From assembly GCF_001761485.1 (NCBI RefSeq), contig NC_090773.1, positions 1,612,001 to 1,676,000 of the forward strand: a stretch of DNA of 64,000 nucleotides, written 5' to 3'. The DNA is from Yarrowia lipolytica (Eukaryota > Ascomycota > Dipodascomycetes > Dipodascales). Shown piece after piece: positions 41,190 through 50,746 of the stretch. Numbering within the stretch: the stretch's first letter is position 1; each line of letters opens with the position of its first letter. The position numbers and the translations under genes were made by a program. Below the pieces are notes generated by a model. That model made no database searches, had not been told where the DNA came from, and was given only the letters and a program-made list of their open reading frames with translations.

Positions 41190-43922
41190 ATGAAGTGGAT
41201 CAGCTCGGTATGTCTGCTGGCTTCTACAGCTCAGGCAGCACTTTCGTACAAGGCAGATTATCAAGTGGATCTCGTCTATTCGCGTTTTTCTGACGCGCTG
41301 GTGGGCAACAAACTGCCAGATGTTCCCGAAACTCAGGCTCAACAGGAGGCCTCTGACTTCATGTCCCTCATTATTTCGAACACGGATGTTTACAACGTTA
41401 TGTCTATCGCCCTGGACCTGCTTGTCTTTGGAGACGGTTTTTCCGAGGAGCTGTTTCCGGACTTTGTGTCTCTCATCAGACAAAATGTCGACCGGTACCT
41501 TGGGTCGTCGGACTTTTCCTCCGCTGCCTCAGGCTGGTCTACCTGGAAGTCTGACTTCAATACTGGGGGTGCTTTGAAGGACGCTTCCAGTGCAATGTCT
41601 GCCTTTATTCTGCTCTACAGCAGTGAAACCACTCTTGCCGAAAACACACTTATGAGTCCTAGTTACGCCATTGCCACCAATGCTTTGACGTACCTTCTCA
41701 ATGCCTTGGGGGTTGTCACCGTTGCCGATATTGATTATACTCCTACCATTGTCCGTGTTACTACCTTCGAGTCAACTTCTGAGTCTTCTTCCAGTGTTGA
41801 GTCTTCCAGTGAGTCTTCCAGTGAGTCTTCCAGTGAGTCTTCCAGTGAATCAACTTCTGAGACAGCTTCAGAGTCGACTTCTAAGTCAGAACCAACTCCC
41901 GTGCCTGATTCGACTTCTGCAGTTGAGCCCACTCCCGAACCTCAACCGACTCTCATCCCACAAACCACATCTATTCCTATTCCTATGACTTCTTCTTCTT
42001 CTTCTTCAGAGCCTTCTTCCACTATCGTCTCTTCCAGTCAGGTATTCTCTTCTCCTTCTTCATCCTCCTCTTCTACTTTGTCTTCCAGCCAGGTACCTTC
42101 GTCTTCCATTCAGAAGCCCTCTTCTACCTCTTCCAGTCAAGTACCCTCTTCTACTTCGTCTTCCAGTCAGAAGCCCTCTTCTACCTCTTCCAGTCAAGTA
42201 CCCTCTTCTACTTCGTCTTCCAGCCAGGTACCTTCGTCTTCCAGTCAGAAGCCCTCTTCTACCTCTTCATCTTCCAGTCAAGCAGCTTCTACTCCTTCAT
42301 CATCTTCTTCTTCCACTAAAGTGTCTTCTTCCACTAAGGCATCATCGGCTACTCTCGCTTCGGTGTCATCTGCCAGTCAAGTTTCTTCCACCGTAACTTC
42401 AAGCAAACCCACTACCTCCACCAGTATGTCTCCTTCCACCAGTATGTCTCCTTCCATCAGCGTATCTCCTCTTACCACCCCTAAACCGACGCACGTCTCA
42501 AGTTCCGAAGTCTCAACCACTGGCGCTTCCAGCAGCAAGTCTGAGTCAAAGTCATTTCTTCAGCCTTCCAAAACAAAGATATCTTCAGTCTCCTCCTCGA
42601 GGGTACCTGTTTCAACCACAGTTTCCAGTACACTGGTTGGGTCTTCAACTGCTGGGTCTTCAACTATTGAGTCTATCACCGAGTCCACTCTTGAGACCAC
42701 TGTTAAGACCACTGTTAAGACCACTGTTGAGACCACCACTGTTGAGACCACCACTGTTGAGTCCACCACCGAGTCCACCACCGAGTCCACCACCGAGTCC
42801 ACCACCAAGCTAGCATCCTCGCAGGAGTCGGCTAAAACCTCTCCCAGCCATTATTTCTCATCCCACGATGTATCTATCTTTGCTGACTCGGTCACTCCCA
42901 CCACTTTGGACACTCCCACTCCTGTGCCCACCTCTGAAACTGTCAGCAGCGACTTGACTTCAACATTGTCTTCAACATCGACTCCAACTACCTCTGAGTT
43001 GCCTGAGTCAACCAAGGAGTCAACTGAGTCAGTCGAGCAGTCCTCAGTCCAGTCAACTCATCAGTCCTCGTCTCAGCCAATTGATCAGTCCTCAGTCCAA
43101 CCAATTGAGCAGTCCTCAGCCCAACAAAAGTCTGAAACAACATCTTCTATTGATGTTCAAGTTTCCCCCGCTTCTGTAGAGCCTTCTTCAGACGCAGTTA
43201 ACCCTGTGTCTTTGTTTTCAGTGGCTTCCTCTGTTGAAGCCAACTCGGTTCTTTCTTCTTCAGTGACTGTAATTCCAGGACCTCTGACTTCCTCCCCAGT
43301 CCAATCTGCTGAGATTCCAAAGACTGCCACTGCCACGGATTCCATCTCAGAGTCTCCCACGTCTTCCAAACAGTCTCCTTCCGAGTCTCCTCTGGCGTCC
43401 CCGGACTTTTCCCAGTCCAAAGAGCCCTCCCAGACTTCAACGACCTCAGCTGTCAACGAACCAGCTCCCGTGGAGACCTCCCCTGTCCCTTTTTCTTCCG
43501 CGGCTACTGCGGCTGAAGCCCAGCTCCTTGATCAACACTCTTCTCAGTCTCTGAGTCAAGCCAAGAATCCACCCCAAGCGACTGGTGAAGCGCCAGACAA
43601 ACCCGCAGCCGAACACCCCGAAGAAGACAAGCCCAGGGAGAGTGAAGACAAGCCGAGGGAGAGTGACAAGTTGGAGGAGATTGCGGGTTCCCAAAGTGTC
43701 CAAACTGATACACCCAAACAGAGCTCTCAACCGACAGGCTCTCAGCCGAAGGACTCTCAGCCGAAGGGCTCTCCTAAAGACAACACCCCGAAAGATACCC
43801 CGAAAGACAATACTGCTGCCACCACTGCTCTCGAAAAACCTCTCCAAGCCAACGGAGCCTCTTCCATTGCAGGAAGCACTGCTGTTGTACTGCTCACCTT
43901 TCTTGTAACCCTTCTAGTCTAA
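41190..43922 (+). CDS. Ser/Thr-rich GPI-anchored cell-wall protein
   Basis: This is a 910-residue secreted protein. The signal peptide is MKWISSVCLLASTAQA. The N-terminal domain (about 18-190) is homologous to that of the adhesin at 35383: both share SN--VYNV, then FP-F, then DFS-AS at matching spacing. The long stalk is Ser/Thr/Pro-rich, with SSES repeats (41790-41860), PSSTSSSQVPSS repeats (42090-42260), TVETTTVE and ESTTESTT runs (42700-42810) and QSSVQPIEQSS units. A charged segment with EDKPRES and PKDNTPKD precedes the GPI signal SSIAGSTAVVLLTFLVTLLV. It should be heavily O-mannosylated and wall- or membrane-anchored. It has no cysteine-rich module like its neighbour and no enzyme domain. 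Function is not recognised beyond a wall/adhesion role. The gene looks intact. Confidence 0.88.
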   Translation: MKWISSVCLLASTAQAALSYKADYQVDLVYSRFSDALVGNKLPDVPETQAQQEASDFMSLIISNTDVYNVMSIALDLLVFGDGFSEELFPDFVSLIRQNVDRYLGSSDFSSAASGWSTWKSDFNTGGALKDASSAMSAFILLYSSETTLAENTLMSPSYAIATNALTYLLNALGVVTVADIDYTPTIVRVTTFESTSESSSSVESSSESSSESSSESSSESTSETASESTSKSEPTPVPDSTSAVEPTPEPQPTLIPQTTSIPIPMTSSSSSSEPSSTIVSSSQVFSSPSSSSSSTLSSSQVPSSSIQKPSSTSSSQVPSSTSSSSQKPSSTSSSQVPSSTSSSSQVPSSSSQKPSSTSSSSSQAASTPSSSSSSTKVSSSTKASSATLASVSSASQVSSTVTSSKPTTSTSMSPSTSMSPSISVSPLTTPKPTHVSSSEVSTTGASSSKSESKSFLQPSKTKISSVSSSRVPVSTTVSSTLVGSSTAGSSTIESITESTLETTVKTTVKTTVETTTVETTTVESTTESTTESTTESTTKLASSQESAKTSPSHYFSSHDVSIFADSVTPTTLDTPTPVPTSETVSSDLTSTLSSTSTPTTSELPESTKESTESVEQSSVQSTHQSSSQPIDQSSVQPIEQSSAQQKSETTSSIDVQVSPASVEPSSDAVNPVSLFSVASSVEANSVLSSSVTVIPGPLTSSPVQSAEIPKTATATDSISESPTSSKQSPSESPLASPDFSQSKEPSQTSTTSAVNEPAPVETSPVPFSSAATAAEAQLLDQHSSQSLSQAKNPPQATGEAPDKPAAEHPEEDKPRESEDKPRESDKLEEIAGSQSVQTDTPKQSSQPTGSQPKDSQPKGSPKDNTPKDTPKDNTAATTALEKPLQANGASSIAGSTAVVLLTFLVTLLV

Positions 43923-44105
43923 TAACACACACTATACTCGTACAGTACATACTAGTGGACAACATCAATAGTTCATAGCAATGATATTACGAGTAATGTA
44001 TAGTGCTTCAAACAGTTTCCGTACTGCGATTTATCGTTGAAACAGTTCTTGCCCGTCGTCAACTCTTCAAAAGTGCTCCAGCTGCCGGTAGTCATCTCTG
44101 GTCAA

Positions 44106-44720
44106 TTACCTCCACTTGTCTTCTTGTGACAATATGCTCCATAACGACTTGGTTCTCCTGACTTTCCGCGGTCTTTCTTCCTCTGGCACACACTCTAGTT
44201 TTCGTCGAGGGCCCTCGTTGAACTGCGTCAAGTACCTACTTCGGGCCTCCAAGTAGCTGTGTTGGCCATAAACAGGCCACAGAAGTGCCACAAGCTGTCC
44301 GTATGCGAGAGGCTGGTCTTCCGAGAGGTTTTCGAGCGGAATTTTGTTCTGTAAAGGGAGCAAGGGCTGTGTTTCGTTGGCCGAAAACGCTGGTTTTGGA
44401 GGCGTCACCGGAGATGGGCTGCTGAGAGAGCTGTGGGAAAGGTGCCTGGAGGCTGTGGAAGACGTGTAAGCGGCGGTTTTGACCGACGGGTTGAGATAGG
44501 CGTAGGACCGCTGTTTGGAAAGGTTGGAGTTGAAGCTCACTCCACTGTCTCGAGCCGGTATAGGAGGCTGTTCTCTGGGCATTTTTGGCTCTAGACGGGT
44601 TAGAAAGAGGGAAGCGTCCAACTGTTGTGTGATGTGCAAGTTGGCAAGGTCCGTCCCTTTCAGAAAGAGACCGACTTGTTCGCCGTGGCACAAGCAAACA
44701 GGACCAGTCATTTGCCTCAT
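44106..44720 (-). CDS. Hypothetical protein
   Basis: Not recognised. 204 residues from an ATG at 44720. The N-terminal part (about 1-45, containing CLCHGEQVGLFLKGTDLANLHIT) looks ordered. The centre is Ser/Pro-rich and probably disordered. The segment LAYGQLVALLWPVYGQHSYLEARSRY (about 138-163) is a likely amphipathic or folded unit. The end is basic (PRKVRRTKSLW), possibly a nuclear localisation signal. It lies convergent with the wall protein gene at 41190, with under 200 bases between the stops. The even composition and ordered blocks argue for a real gene, but no family can be named. Confidence 0.5.
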   Translation of the reverse strand: MRQMTGPVCLCHGEQVGLFLKGTDLANLHITQQLDASLFLTRLEPKMPREQPPIPARDSGVSFNSNLSKQRSYAYLNPSVKTAAYTSSTASRHLSHSSLSSPSPVTPPKPAFSANETQPLLPLQNKIPLENLSEDQPLAYGQLVALLWPVYGQHSYLEARSRYLTQFNEGPRRKLECVPEEERPRKVRRTKSLWSILSQEDKWR

Positions 44721-45730
44721 TGTTCCTGAAAGGTCAGTGATCAGTCACTCAGCTAGACGCTGGAGAGACAGTTGACAAAACCAGTTGATAACCAGTTGAT
44801 AACCAGTTGATAACCAGTTGATAACCAATTGATAACCAATTGACAACCAATTGACAAACCAACAGTGGTGTCCTTCGTCTACAAGCACCTGTCCAACTCA
44901 ATCCGCTTGTCTCTTTACCAGCACCAACCTCCATACCCTTCTTCTGGTACATCATCTTGGGATGGGGTGGAGTGTATGGCCGCTTATTAATAGTGAGCCC
45001 CAAGTATATATCTCTTTTCAGGTGATCAACTGACGAGATGTACGAGTACGACGATACGAGTACGAATATAAGCGCGTATAACTGACCGACCAAACATGTG
45101 TACTTCTAGATAGTGAGTCAAAGCTGTGTATAGGACTTCAACAAGGAGGTCCAAGGTAATTTTTATAATATTTTTATTTTTATTTTTATTCTAATGATTC
45201 ACCACAGCTATATACCAAGAAGCCGCTTATTGGAGATCAATGAATCATACATTTAATAATTGTTCGAGGGGCATGTCTGTTGGCTCGTCGTCGTTTCATC
45301 TTATCCTTGTCCTATTCGCGGTCTCATAGTAGTGAATCAAGACTACTAAATCAATAAATAAATACATACATAAATACATCAATAAATAAATCAATTAATC
45401 ATATATTTCATCGTTGCATGTCTTATCCAAACTCGAGGTTGGTTTAGTTTGTTCATAAAGATCGTAGAAGGATGTGTAGTTCGGATAGGAATCATGAACA
45501 AGATTCGTGTGTATCGTGATGGAGTCTTTGCGACATCGGGGAGTTGAAGTTGGAGTAGCTCGGTGTATGGTTGTTATGTTGTTGGTGTTTTTTTTGTTGT
45601 TGTTGTTTTTTTTTTTTTTTATTCTAATGATTCTTTTTTTTTTTTTTATTATTTATTTCTAATCATTCATTACGTTGTTTTTTTTCACGATTTCCAGAAC
45701 CGCTATGCAACCGACTCCAATTCTCATCAA
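44721..45730. other. Intergenic region before the tRNA group
   Basis: No protein gene is seen. It contains an 11-bp tandem array near the left end, ACGAGTAC words near 45040-45065, T-rich tracts, and the 18-base word TTTTTATTCTAATGATTC at both 45183-45200 and 45616-45633. Confidence 0.6.
44781..44857. repeat. 11-bp tandem repeat CCAGTTGATAA, 7 copies
   Basis: Seven 11-base units run without interruption. The first four read CCAGTTGATAA and the last three CCAATTGATAA or CCAATTGACAA, so variation increases rightward. It lies in the promoter region of the hypothetical gene ending its 5' side at 44720. Confidence 0.92.
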
Positions 45731-45804
45731 GGGCGTCTGGTGTAGTTGGTTATCACATGCGCTTAGCATGCGCGAGGTCCCCGGTTCGATTCCGGTGTCG
45801 TCCA
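45731..45804 (+). tRNA. tRNA-Ala (anticodon AGC)
   Basis: The cloverleaf is complete. The acceptor stem has the G3:U70 wobble that marks alanine tRNAs and the U6-U67 mismatch also present in yeast tRNA-Ala. The anticodon loop is TTAGCAT and the T-arm is GGTTCGATTCC. A73 is at 45804, followed directly by a run of T that serves as Pol III terminator. No intron. One C-T mismatch sits at the base of the T stem. Confidence 0.95.
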
Positions 45805-46200
45805 CTTTTTACTTTTTACTTTTTTACCTGTTTGAATACCCAGCCGCTCGGTACAAGTACTCAATCCAGAGCTGTAATGTTTTTCTGCACCGTTCATCGC
45901 GCGCATCTCTCGTCCTGAGCCAAAAGCTTGATCTGTATTTTCAGTTGGCTCTGGAATTTTTTACGGAAATTTTTTACGTCTTAGTCTTGAATTTCACCTT
46001 GGACCTTGGAGGTCACTTCATGTCGCCAACTGTGTCGATTTCTCTGATTCTGCCACAGCTTTTTTCAGCTACTTGGGGCCTACAGGGGGCTTTGTTTTTT
46101 TAATGAATTTTTTTTGGTTTGTTTTTTCACTAATGATTCATTTCAAATTTATTTTTTCCGACCCGTCAAAATCCCAAACTTTTCGGCCAAATCACAATTC
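45805..46200. other. Spacer between tRNA-Ala and tRNA-Tyr
   Basis: No gene is seen. T-rich runs include the Pol III terminator of tRNA-Ala. The word TAATGATTCA recurs at 46131. Confidence 0.6.
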
Positions 46201-46290
46201 CTCCCGGTGGCCAAGCTGGTTTAAGGCGCGAGACTGTAATGGTATCATATTGTAATCTTGAGATCGGGCGTTCGACTCGCCCCCGGGAGA
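46201..46290 (+). tRNA. tRNA-Tyr (anticodon GTA) with intron
   Basis: Exons match yeast tRNA-Tyr almost base for base: CTCCCGG pairs with CCGGGAG, the D-arm is GGTTTAAGGCGC and the T-arm is GGCGTTCGACTCGCC. The anticodon GTA is at 46236-46238. A 15-base intron (46240-46254) follows position 37, as is universal for tRNA-Tyr. A T-rich terminator follows at 46291. Confidence 0.97.
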
Positions 46291-46696
46291 TTTCTTTTTG
46301 CCAAATCTGTCGAAACTTGGTGATATTTTTCCAAAAAAGGTGGAGTCCTTGTTATGGTTATGAACCTTTCTGTTATCTCCAGTTATCTCCGGAAAGCACC
46401 ATCTTGCAAAATGCAAACAAAATCGCATTTTCAAACATGAGATATAGTAATTAATGCTTCCGCTAAAGCAACAACGTTGATTTTTTAATCAAAAACCACC
46501 CAGATCATCTTCAAATATACAAGTAACATTGCTTAGTCGGGGCTGATAAGGTTGGCCAAATCAGGAAGACGTGAAAAAAGAAAACAGAGAAAAAGGAGAG
46601 AAAAAACGAGAAAAGGACGAGAGAAAAAACAAGAGAAAAAGCAAAAGAGAATATCATGGACGTCAATCAACTCGTGCAACATTGACGTGCAAAAAA
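46291..46696. other. Spacer between tRNA-Tyr and tRNA-Gly
   Basis: No gene is seen; an A/G-rich patch at about 46560-46650 can be read as a Lys/Arg/Glu repeat but is not a protein. The minus-strand terminator of tRNA-Gly is the A run at 46691-46696. Confidence 0.6.
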
Positions 46697-46777
46697 TGAG
46701 CTGTAGGGGAATTGAACCCCTGGCACCTGCTAACTACTCGATGGAAGGCAGATATGTTACCACTACACCAACAGCCC
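46697..46777 (-). tRNA. tRNA-Gly (anticodon TCC) with 10-base intron
   Basis: On the minus strand GGGCTGT pairs with ACAGCTC (one G-U pair), the T-arm is AGGGG-TTCAATT-CCCCT and the D-arm is of GTGTAGTGGTAAC type. The anticodon TCC corresponds to 46743-46745, preceded by T33. The anticodon stem TCTGC/GCAGG closes only if ten bases (46732-46741) after position 37 are removed, which is the canonical place for a nuclear tRNA intron. The six-T terminator corresponds to 46691-46696. Confidence 0.9.
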
Positions 46778-47668
46778 GGACGGTGTAGCTCCAAAATTGT
46801 CCTCTTCACTAGTATGAGATAGGAAAGTCACGTGACCATTAGAATAAATAAAGACGCGATAAAAGGCTGGCAGATGTGGGATTTCAATTGTTTCTTGACA
46901 GACGAATAGTTGTTTAAAGGGTAATTTTGGTATGTCAGTGTGCTTCTCTTGTCTACAGTTCGTCTATGTGTTTCTACAATATCATGTTGTTGTCGGAAGG
47001 GTGGCACCAATAGACACTTGGTAGGTACTCGTACTTCCTCAACTCAGACGAATTACAATCACTCGTGCTTGAATCTGGCAGATGTGTGGTTAGCAGCTGG
47101 AAAGATTCCAGTCTTGATTAGTTGCCATGACCGTGGCTCAAAATCTCCTATAGTCAAGAAGATGGCGATCGGTGAGCAACATGAGAAGGTGACGAAAAGC
47201 AAACATATGTCATTTGGCTTTTCATCATCTTCCTCTTGACATACAGCGCCATCACGGACTTGCTGGGGCTTGTCTGCTGGAGCTTCATGTCATGTCTGCT
47301 GGGGCTTCATGTCATGTCAGTCTCTAGGCTTCTTTCCAGGGTGTCCAAAATGCTTGAAAAGACATTGGTCGTTCTTTGGAACTGTGGTGAAATTCCAATA
47401 CGCTTTCTGTTAAAATAATCTCATGTTGGTCGAAATTTTGGCTGCATTATTGAGACCATCACCAGAACCAGCACCAACCAGTACACTTGTAGTTGAGTTG
47501 ACGAGGTTGCGGGGCACTTTTAATAAATAATTTAATTTAATTTAGTTTAATTTTTGGTGCTTTATGACGGAAGAAAACTAGCCCCCCAGTCTCCGCCGCA
47601 GGTCGTAGTCATACTCAAGGGGACAAAAATAAAAGCCGCAAGCCTCCAGAAACGGCAAAAAACAAGTG
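46778..47668. other. Spacer between tRNA-Gly and tRNA-Ala(TGC)
   Basis: No gene is supported. A CACGTG is present at 46830 and a duplicated CATGTC-TGCTGGGGCTT word at about 47258-47310. TTTAATT-type runs occur near 47520-47550. Confidence 0.55.
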
Positions 47669-47740
47669 TGGACGAGACCGGGTTCGAACCGGTGACCTCA
47701 AGCATGCAAAGCCCACGCGCTACCACTGTGCTACACGCCC
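47669..47740 (-). tRNA. tRNA-Ala (anticodon TGC)
   Basis: The minus strand gives GGGCGTG pairing with CTCGTCC, with the alanine G3:U70 pair. The anticodon loop is TTTGCAT (TGC at 47706-47708) and the T-arm is ACCGG-TTCGAAC-CCGGT. No intron. The terminator is the A run at 47657-47662 read on the minus strand. Confidence 0.95.
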
Positions 47741-48901
47741 GCAACTTTAGGTTTTGTGAATTTTCACGTACCTGATCCAAAATCGGATTAGTCATAGAAT
47801 TTAAAAAAAAAGAGTGGAAAAAATGAATAATTGGAAAAAAATGAATCATTGGAAAAAAAAGAAAAAAGGTGAATTTTAGAGGCGCTATTTAATCCAGGAG
47901 AGTATGTAACGAGAAATAGCTGATAAAATTCACTTTGAATAGTCCTCAGCACTCCTCCATTCTAGTCATGGATTCTCAATATAGCCATTAAATCCCCATT
48001 GTATGGTGTCACTGTACAGACTCATCCTATACAGAACATGAGGGAATTGATTTTATAGATTATGCAACAACTGGGTTGACATGGACGAGAGAGATTATGG
48101 GCCAAACCAGCCCGGAAACCACCGGCAAAAACACTAGACATGCCATGATCTCTCCGGTCGGTTTCCAGCCTATCATTTCCTCGCCATATCGTTTAGTCTG
48201 AACCGTTTCAGCCGTTGAGATCAGAGTTGACAAATAGGGTTGTTTTGCTGGCAATGTGCGAGGGCAGGTGTTTTGATTGGGGTGTGTTTGGAGGGCGGGT
48301 TTGGGGGCTATTTGAGGAGAAAAGGGGAGCGTGGGGTTCGTCATATGAGAGAGGGCGACCGGGAGCTGGGTTTGGCAGGTCTATCTTTCTTGTAGGTGCA
48401 GAATCAACGTCTGTAGCAGCACCTTTCTTTTTTACCGTGGGGAAATAAACTGTATATTTGGCTTTTGTTAAGAAGCCTAACTAAGTAGTTGAGCTGGGCA
48501 GAGATGGGTGTTGTTTGGCGGTGTTAGGCCGATGCCACCAATGATTGTAGCCCTCAAATCCATTCGAATCACTGTAAAAATGAAATCCTTCTTGGCGAAA
48601 GTGGTGCTGATATGATGCTCGGGTTGAATGTGTGAAAACCACAACAGCGCCACCAATATCGCCCAAAATGCAAATCCGCCACAACCACGGGATGCGCACA
48701 ATTCTCAGCTCTCAAACGATACCACAGTGACCCCCAAAATACCCCATAATGACCCTCTCATCAACTACATAAACTGCATCCCCCACCCCCCCAATCTCCT
48801 CCCAAGTAGGCTTGTTGGTTACCCTACCGCATTAAAGCCACGCATACCGATAGTGAATATCTCCACCACTCTGCAACTACACACCTCCACTCTGCGGTAA
48901 G
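47741..48901. other. Intergenic region between tRNA-Ala and ENT3
   Basis: No supported gene is seen. The left end has repeated AATGAATAATTGG / AATGAATCATTGG words (47822-47860). The right 250 bases are C-rich and make up the ENT3 promoter. Confidence 0.55.
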
Positions 48902-50401
48902 ATGGACCAGATTCGAGACCAGCTGTCCAACGTGTCCCTGTACGACGTCAAGGCGTACGTGCGCAAGGCCCAGAATGCCGTGATGAACTTCACGCCCATC
49001 GAAGCCAAGGTTCGAGAGGCCACCAACAACGAGCCATGGGGAGCCTCCAGCACAGCCATGCAGGAGATTGCGGATGCCACCCACAACTACAACGAGTTCC
49101 ACGACATCATGTCGATGATCTACCGACGGTTTACCGACAAGACGTCGGAGGAGTGGCGCCAGATCTACAAGGCTCTGCAGCTGTTGGACTACCTGGTCAA
49201 GCATGGTTCGGAGCGGGTCATTGACTACGCCCGATCCCACGTAGGAGTGATCCAGATGCTCAAGAACTTTCACTTCATCGACGCCAACGGCAAAGACCAG
49301 GGTATCAACGTGCGAAACCGGGCTAAGGAGCTCAACGAGCTGCTCAAGGATGTTGCTCGAATCCGGGCCGAGCGAAAAAAGGCCCGAGCACAAAAAAGCA
49401 AGACCAAGGGCTTCGGCGGCACCGGCAACAAGTACGGTGGCTTTGGTAATGACGCCGCAAACTCCGTCCAGCTGGGCGGTGGCGGAATGGGAGGAAGATC
49501 GCGGGCGGGCCGGTTTTCGACCTCAGGCTCGTCGTCCGGATTTGGAGCATACGGAGGAGGCCGTGTCTTTGGCGACGGAGGAGGCTTCGATGGCTCCGAA
49601 TACGACGGACCCGGGTACGGCAACAGCGCCGAGGCCAGCGGATCGGGCGAGTTCAACGACAATGATTCGTTCGAGGAGTACGATGCCGGAGGAGACGCTG
49701 CCGAGTACGAGTCTGCCCCCCCTCCCGTGCCCTCCAAGACCGCAAAGTCCGACGATCCCTTTGGATTCGACTCTGCTCCTGCTGCTGCTTCCGCTGCTAC
49801 TGGAGATGATGAGGACGAGTTTGACGACTTCCAGTCGGCCACTCCTGCCACCACTGCTGCCACCAGCGCTGCTGCTGCTGCTGCTCCTGCCACCAAGCCC
49901 GGACTCACCAACCTCGACGATCTGTTCAAGAACATCCCCACCAACACTGGTGCGAGCAACGGATCCAACAGCAACAACCTCATGGGTGGCAACATGAACA
50001 GCTCCTTCACTGCTGCTTCCACCACCTCGGGTCCCAACTACGCTGCCTTTTCCTCTTTCCAGAGCAGCTCTGGCGGCATGAGCTCTTCCACCCCTGCCCT
50101 GGGCGGCTCGGGTCTCGGTGGCGCGTCCACCCCCGCATCGGCCTCTTCCACCGGCCTGGGAGCCGCCTCCAAGCCTGCAGCTGCCAAGTCATCTGGCGGA
50201 GCAGACGCCTTCTCCAACCTGTGGAGCACCGCTTCCACAGGCGTTACCAAGGCCAAGAAGAACGAGCCCACAACCTCGTTGTCATCCATGGCCCAAAAGT
50301 CCAACGAGGAGGCTTTGTGGGGCGCTCCCGCTTCTTCGTCTTCTTCCACTCCTGCTCCTGCTTCTAAGCCTGCGGAGACCGGCAACCTTTTGGATCTGTA
50401 A
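48902..50401 (+). CDS. ENT3: Epsin-like clathrin adaptor Ent3 (TGN/endosome)
   Basis: This 499-residue protein has an N-terminal ENTH domain (about 12-150) that follows yeast Ent3 closely: VSLYDVKAYVRKAQN, KVREATNNEPWGASS, EWRQIYKALQLLDYLVKHGSERVIDYAR, DQGINVRNRAKEL and IRAERKKAR. The remainder is Gly-rich and then acidic and Ser/Ala-rich. It carries the motif EFDDFQSA, of the type that binds GGA/AP-1 ear domains, and ends in LLDL, a clathrin-box-like motif. Ent3/epsinR proteins bind PI(3,5)P2 or PI4P at the trans-Golgi network and endosomes and sort SNAREs and other cargo into clathrin vesicles. The yeast protein is 408 residues, so the linker here is longer. The gene is intact and convergent with UTP14. 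Confidence 0.94.
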   Translation: MDQIRDQLSNVSLYDVKAYVRKAQNAVMNFTPIEAKVREATNNEPWGASSTAMQEIADATHNYNEFHDIMSMIYRRFTDKTSEEWRQIYKALQLLDYLVKHGSERVIDYARSHVGVIQMLKNFHFIDANGKDQGINVRNRAKELNELLKDVARIRAERKKARAQKSKTKGFGGTGNKYGGFGNDAANSVQLGGGGMGGRSRAGRFSTSGSSSGFGAYGGGRVFGDGGGFDGSEYDGPGYGNSAEASGSGEFNDNDSFEEYDAGGDAAEYESAPPPVPSKTAKSDDPFGFDSAPAAASAATGDDEDEFDDFQSATPATTAATSAAAAAAPATKPGLTNLDDLFKNIPTNTGASNGSNSNNLMGGNMNSSFTAASTTSGPNYAAFSSFQSSSGGMSSSTPALGGSGLGGASTPASASSTGLGAASKPAAAKSSGGADAFSNLWSTASTGVTKAKKNEPTTSLSSMAQKSNEEALWGAPASSSSSTPAPASKPAETGNLLDL

Positions 50402-50746
50402 ATGTGGCCCATGTAGACATGTTAGACCAGTAATGAATAATGATTTGATGAATACGGAAATGGAAATGAGTGGCCGAAAAATGGCAAACATATAGACGGG
50501 AACCAAAGACATTGTAACGCAAGTGTGACTTTGTTCAGTGTGTGCATTCTACCCCAGATAGTTTAACAAAATGTTCAACTATATTACTCCGATCAGTAGA
50601 TGAGAATGAGAGTGTACTGTACCAGACTAAAGCACTCAAAGTCATAGGCATCGATCACTAGCACACTACGTGTGTGCATACTTCATAACACTTAAATATA
50701 TACCAAGCCTCTATATATGGCTGACGAGATTTTAGAATGAAGGACA
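50402..50746. other. Convergent 3' intergenic region between ENT3 and UTP14
   Basis: No gene is seen. It must hold the 3' ends of both convergent transcripts. The DNA is A/T-rich without an obvious hairpin. Confidence 0.6.

Noticed and set aside
48880-48904. GGTAAG just before the ENT3 ATG as a splice donor
   Set aside because: The ENTH domain reads through from the ATG without interruption and no acceptor is needed; Yarrowia donors are mainly GTGAGT.
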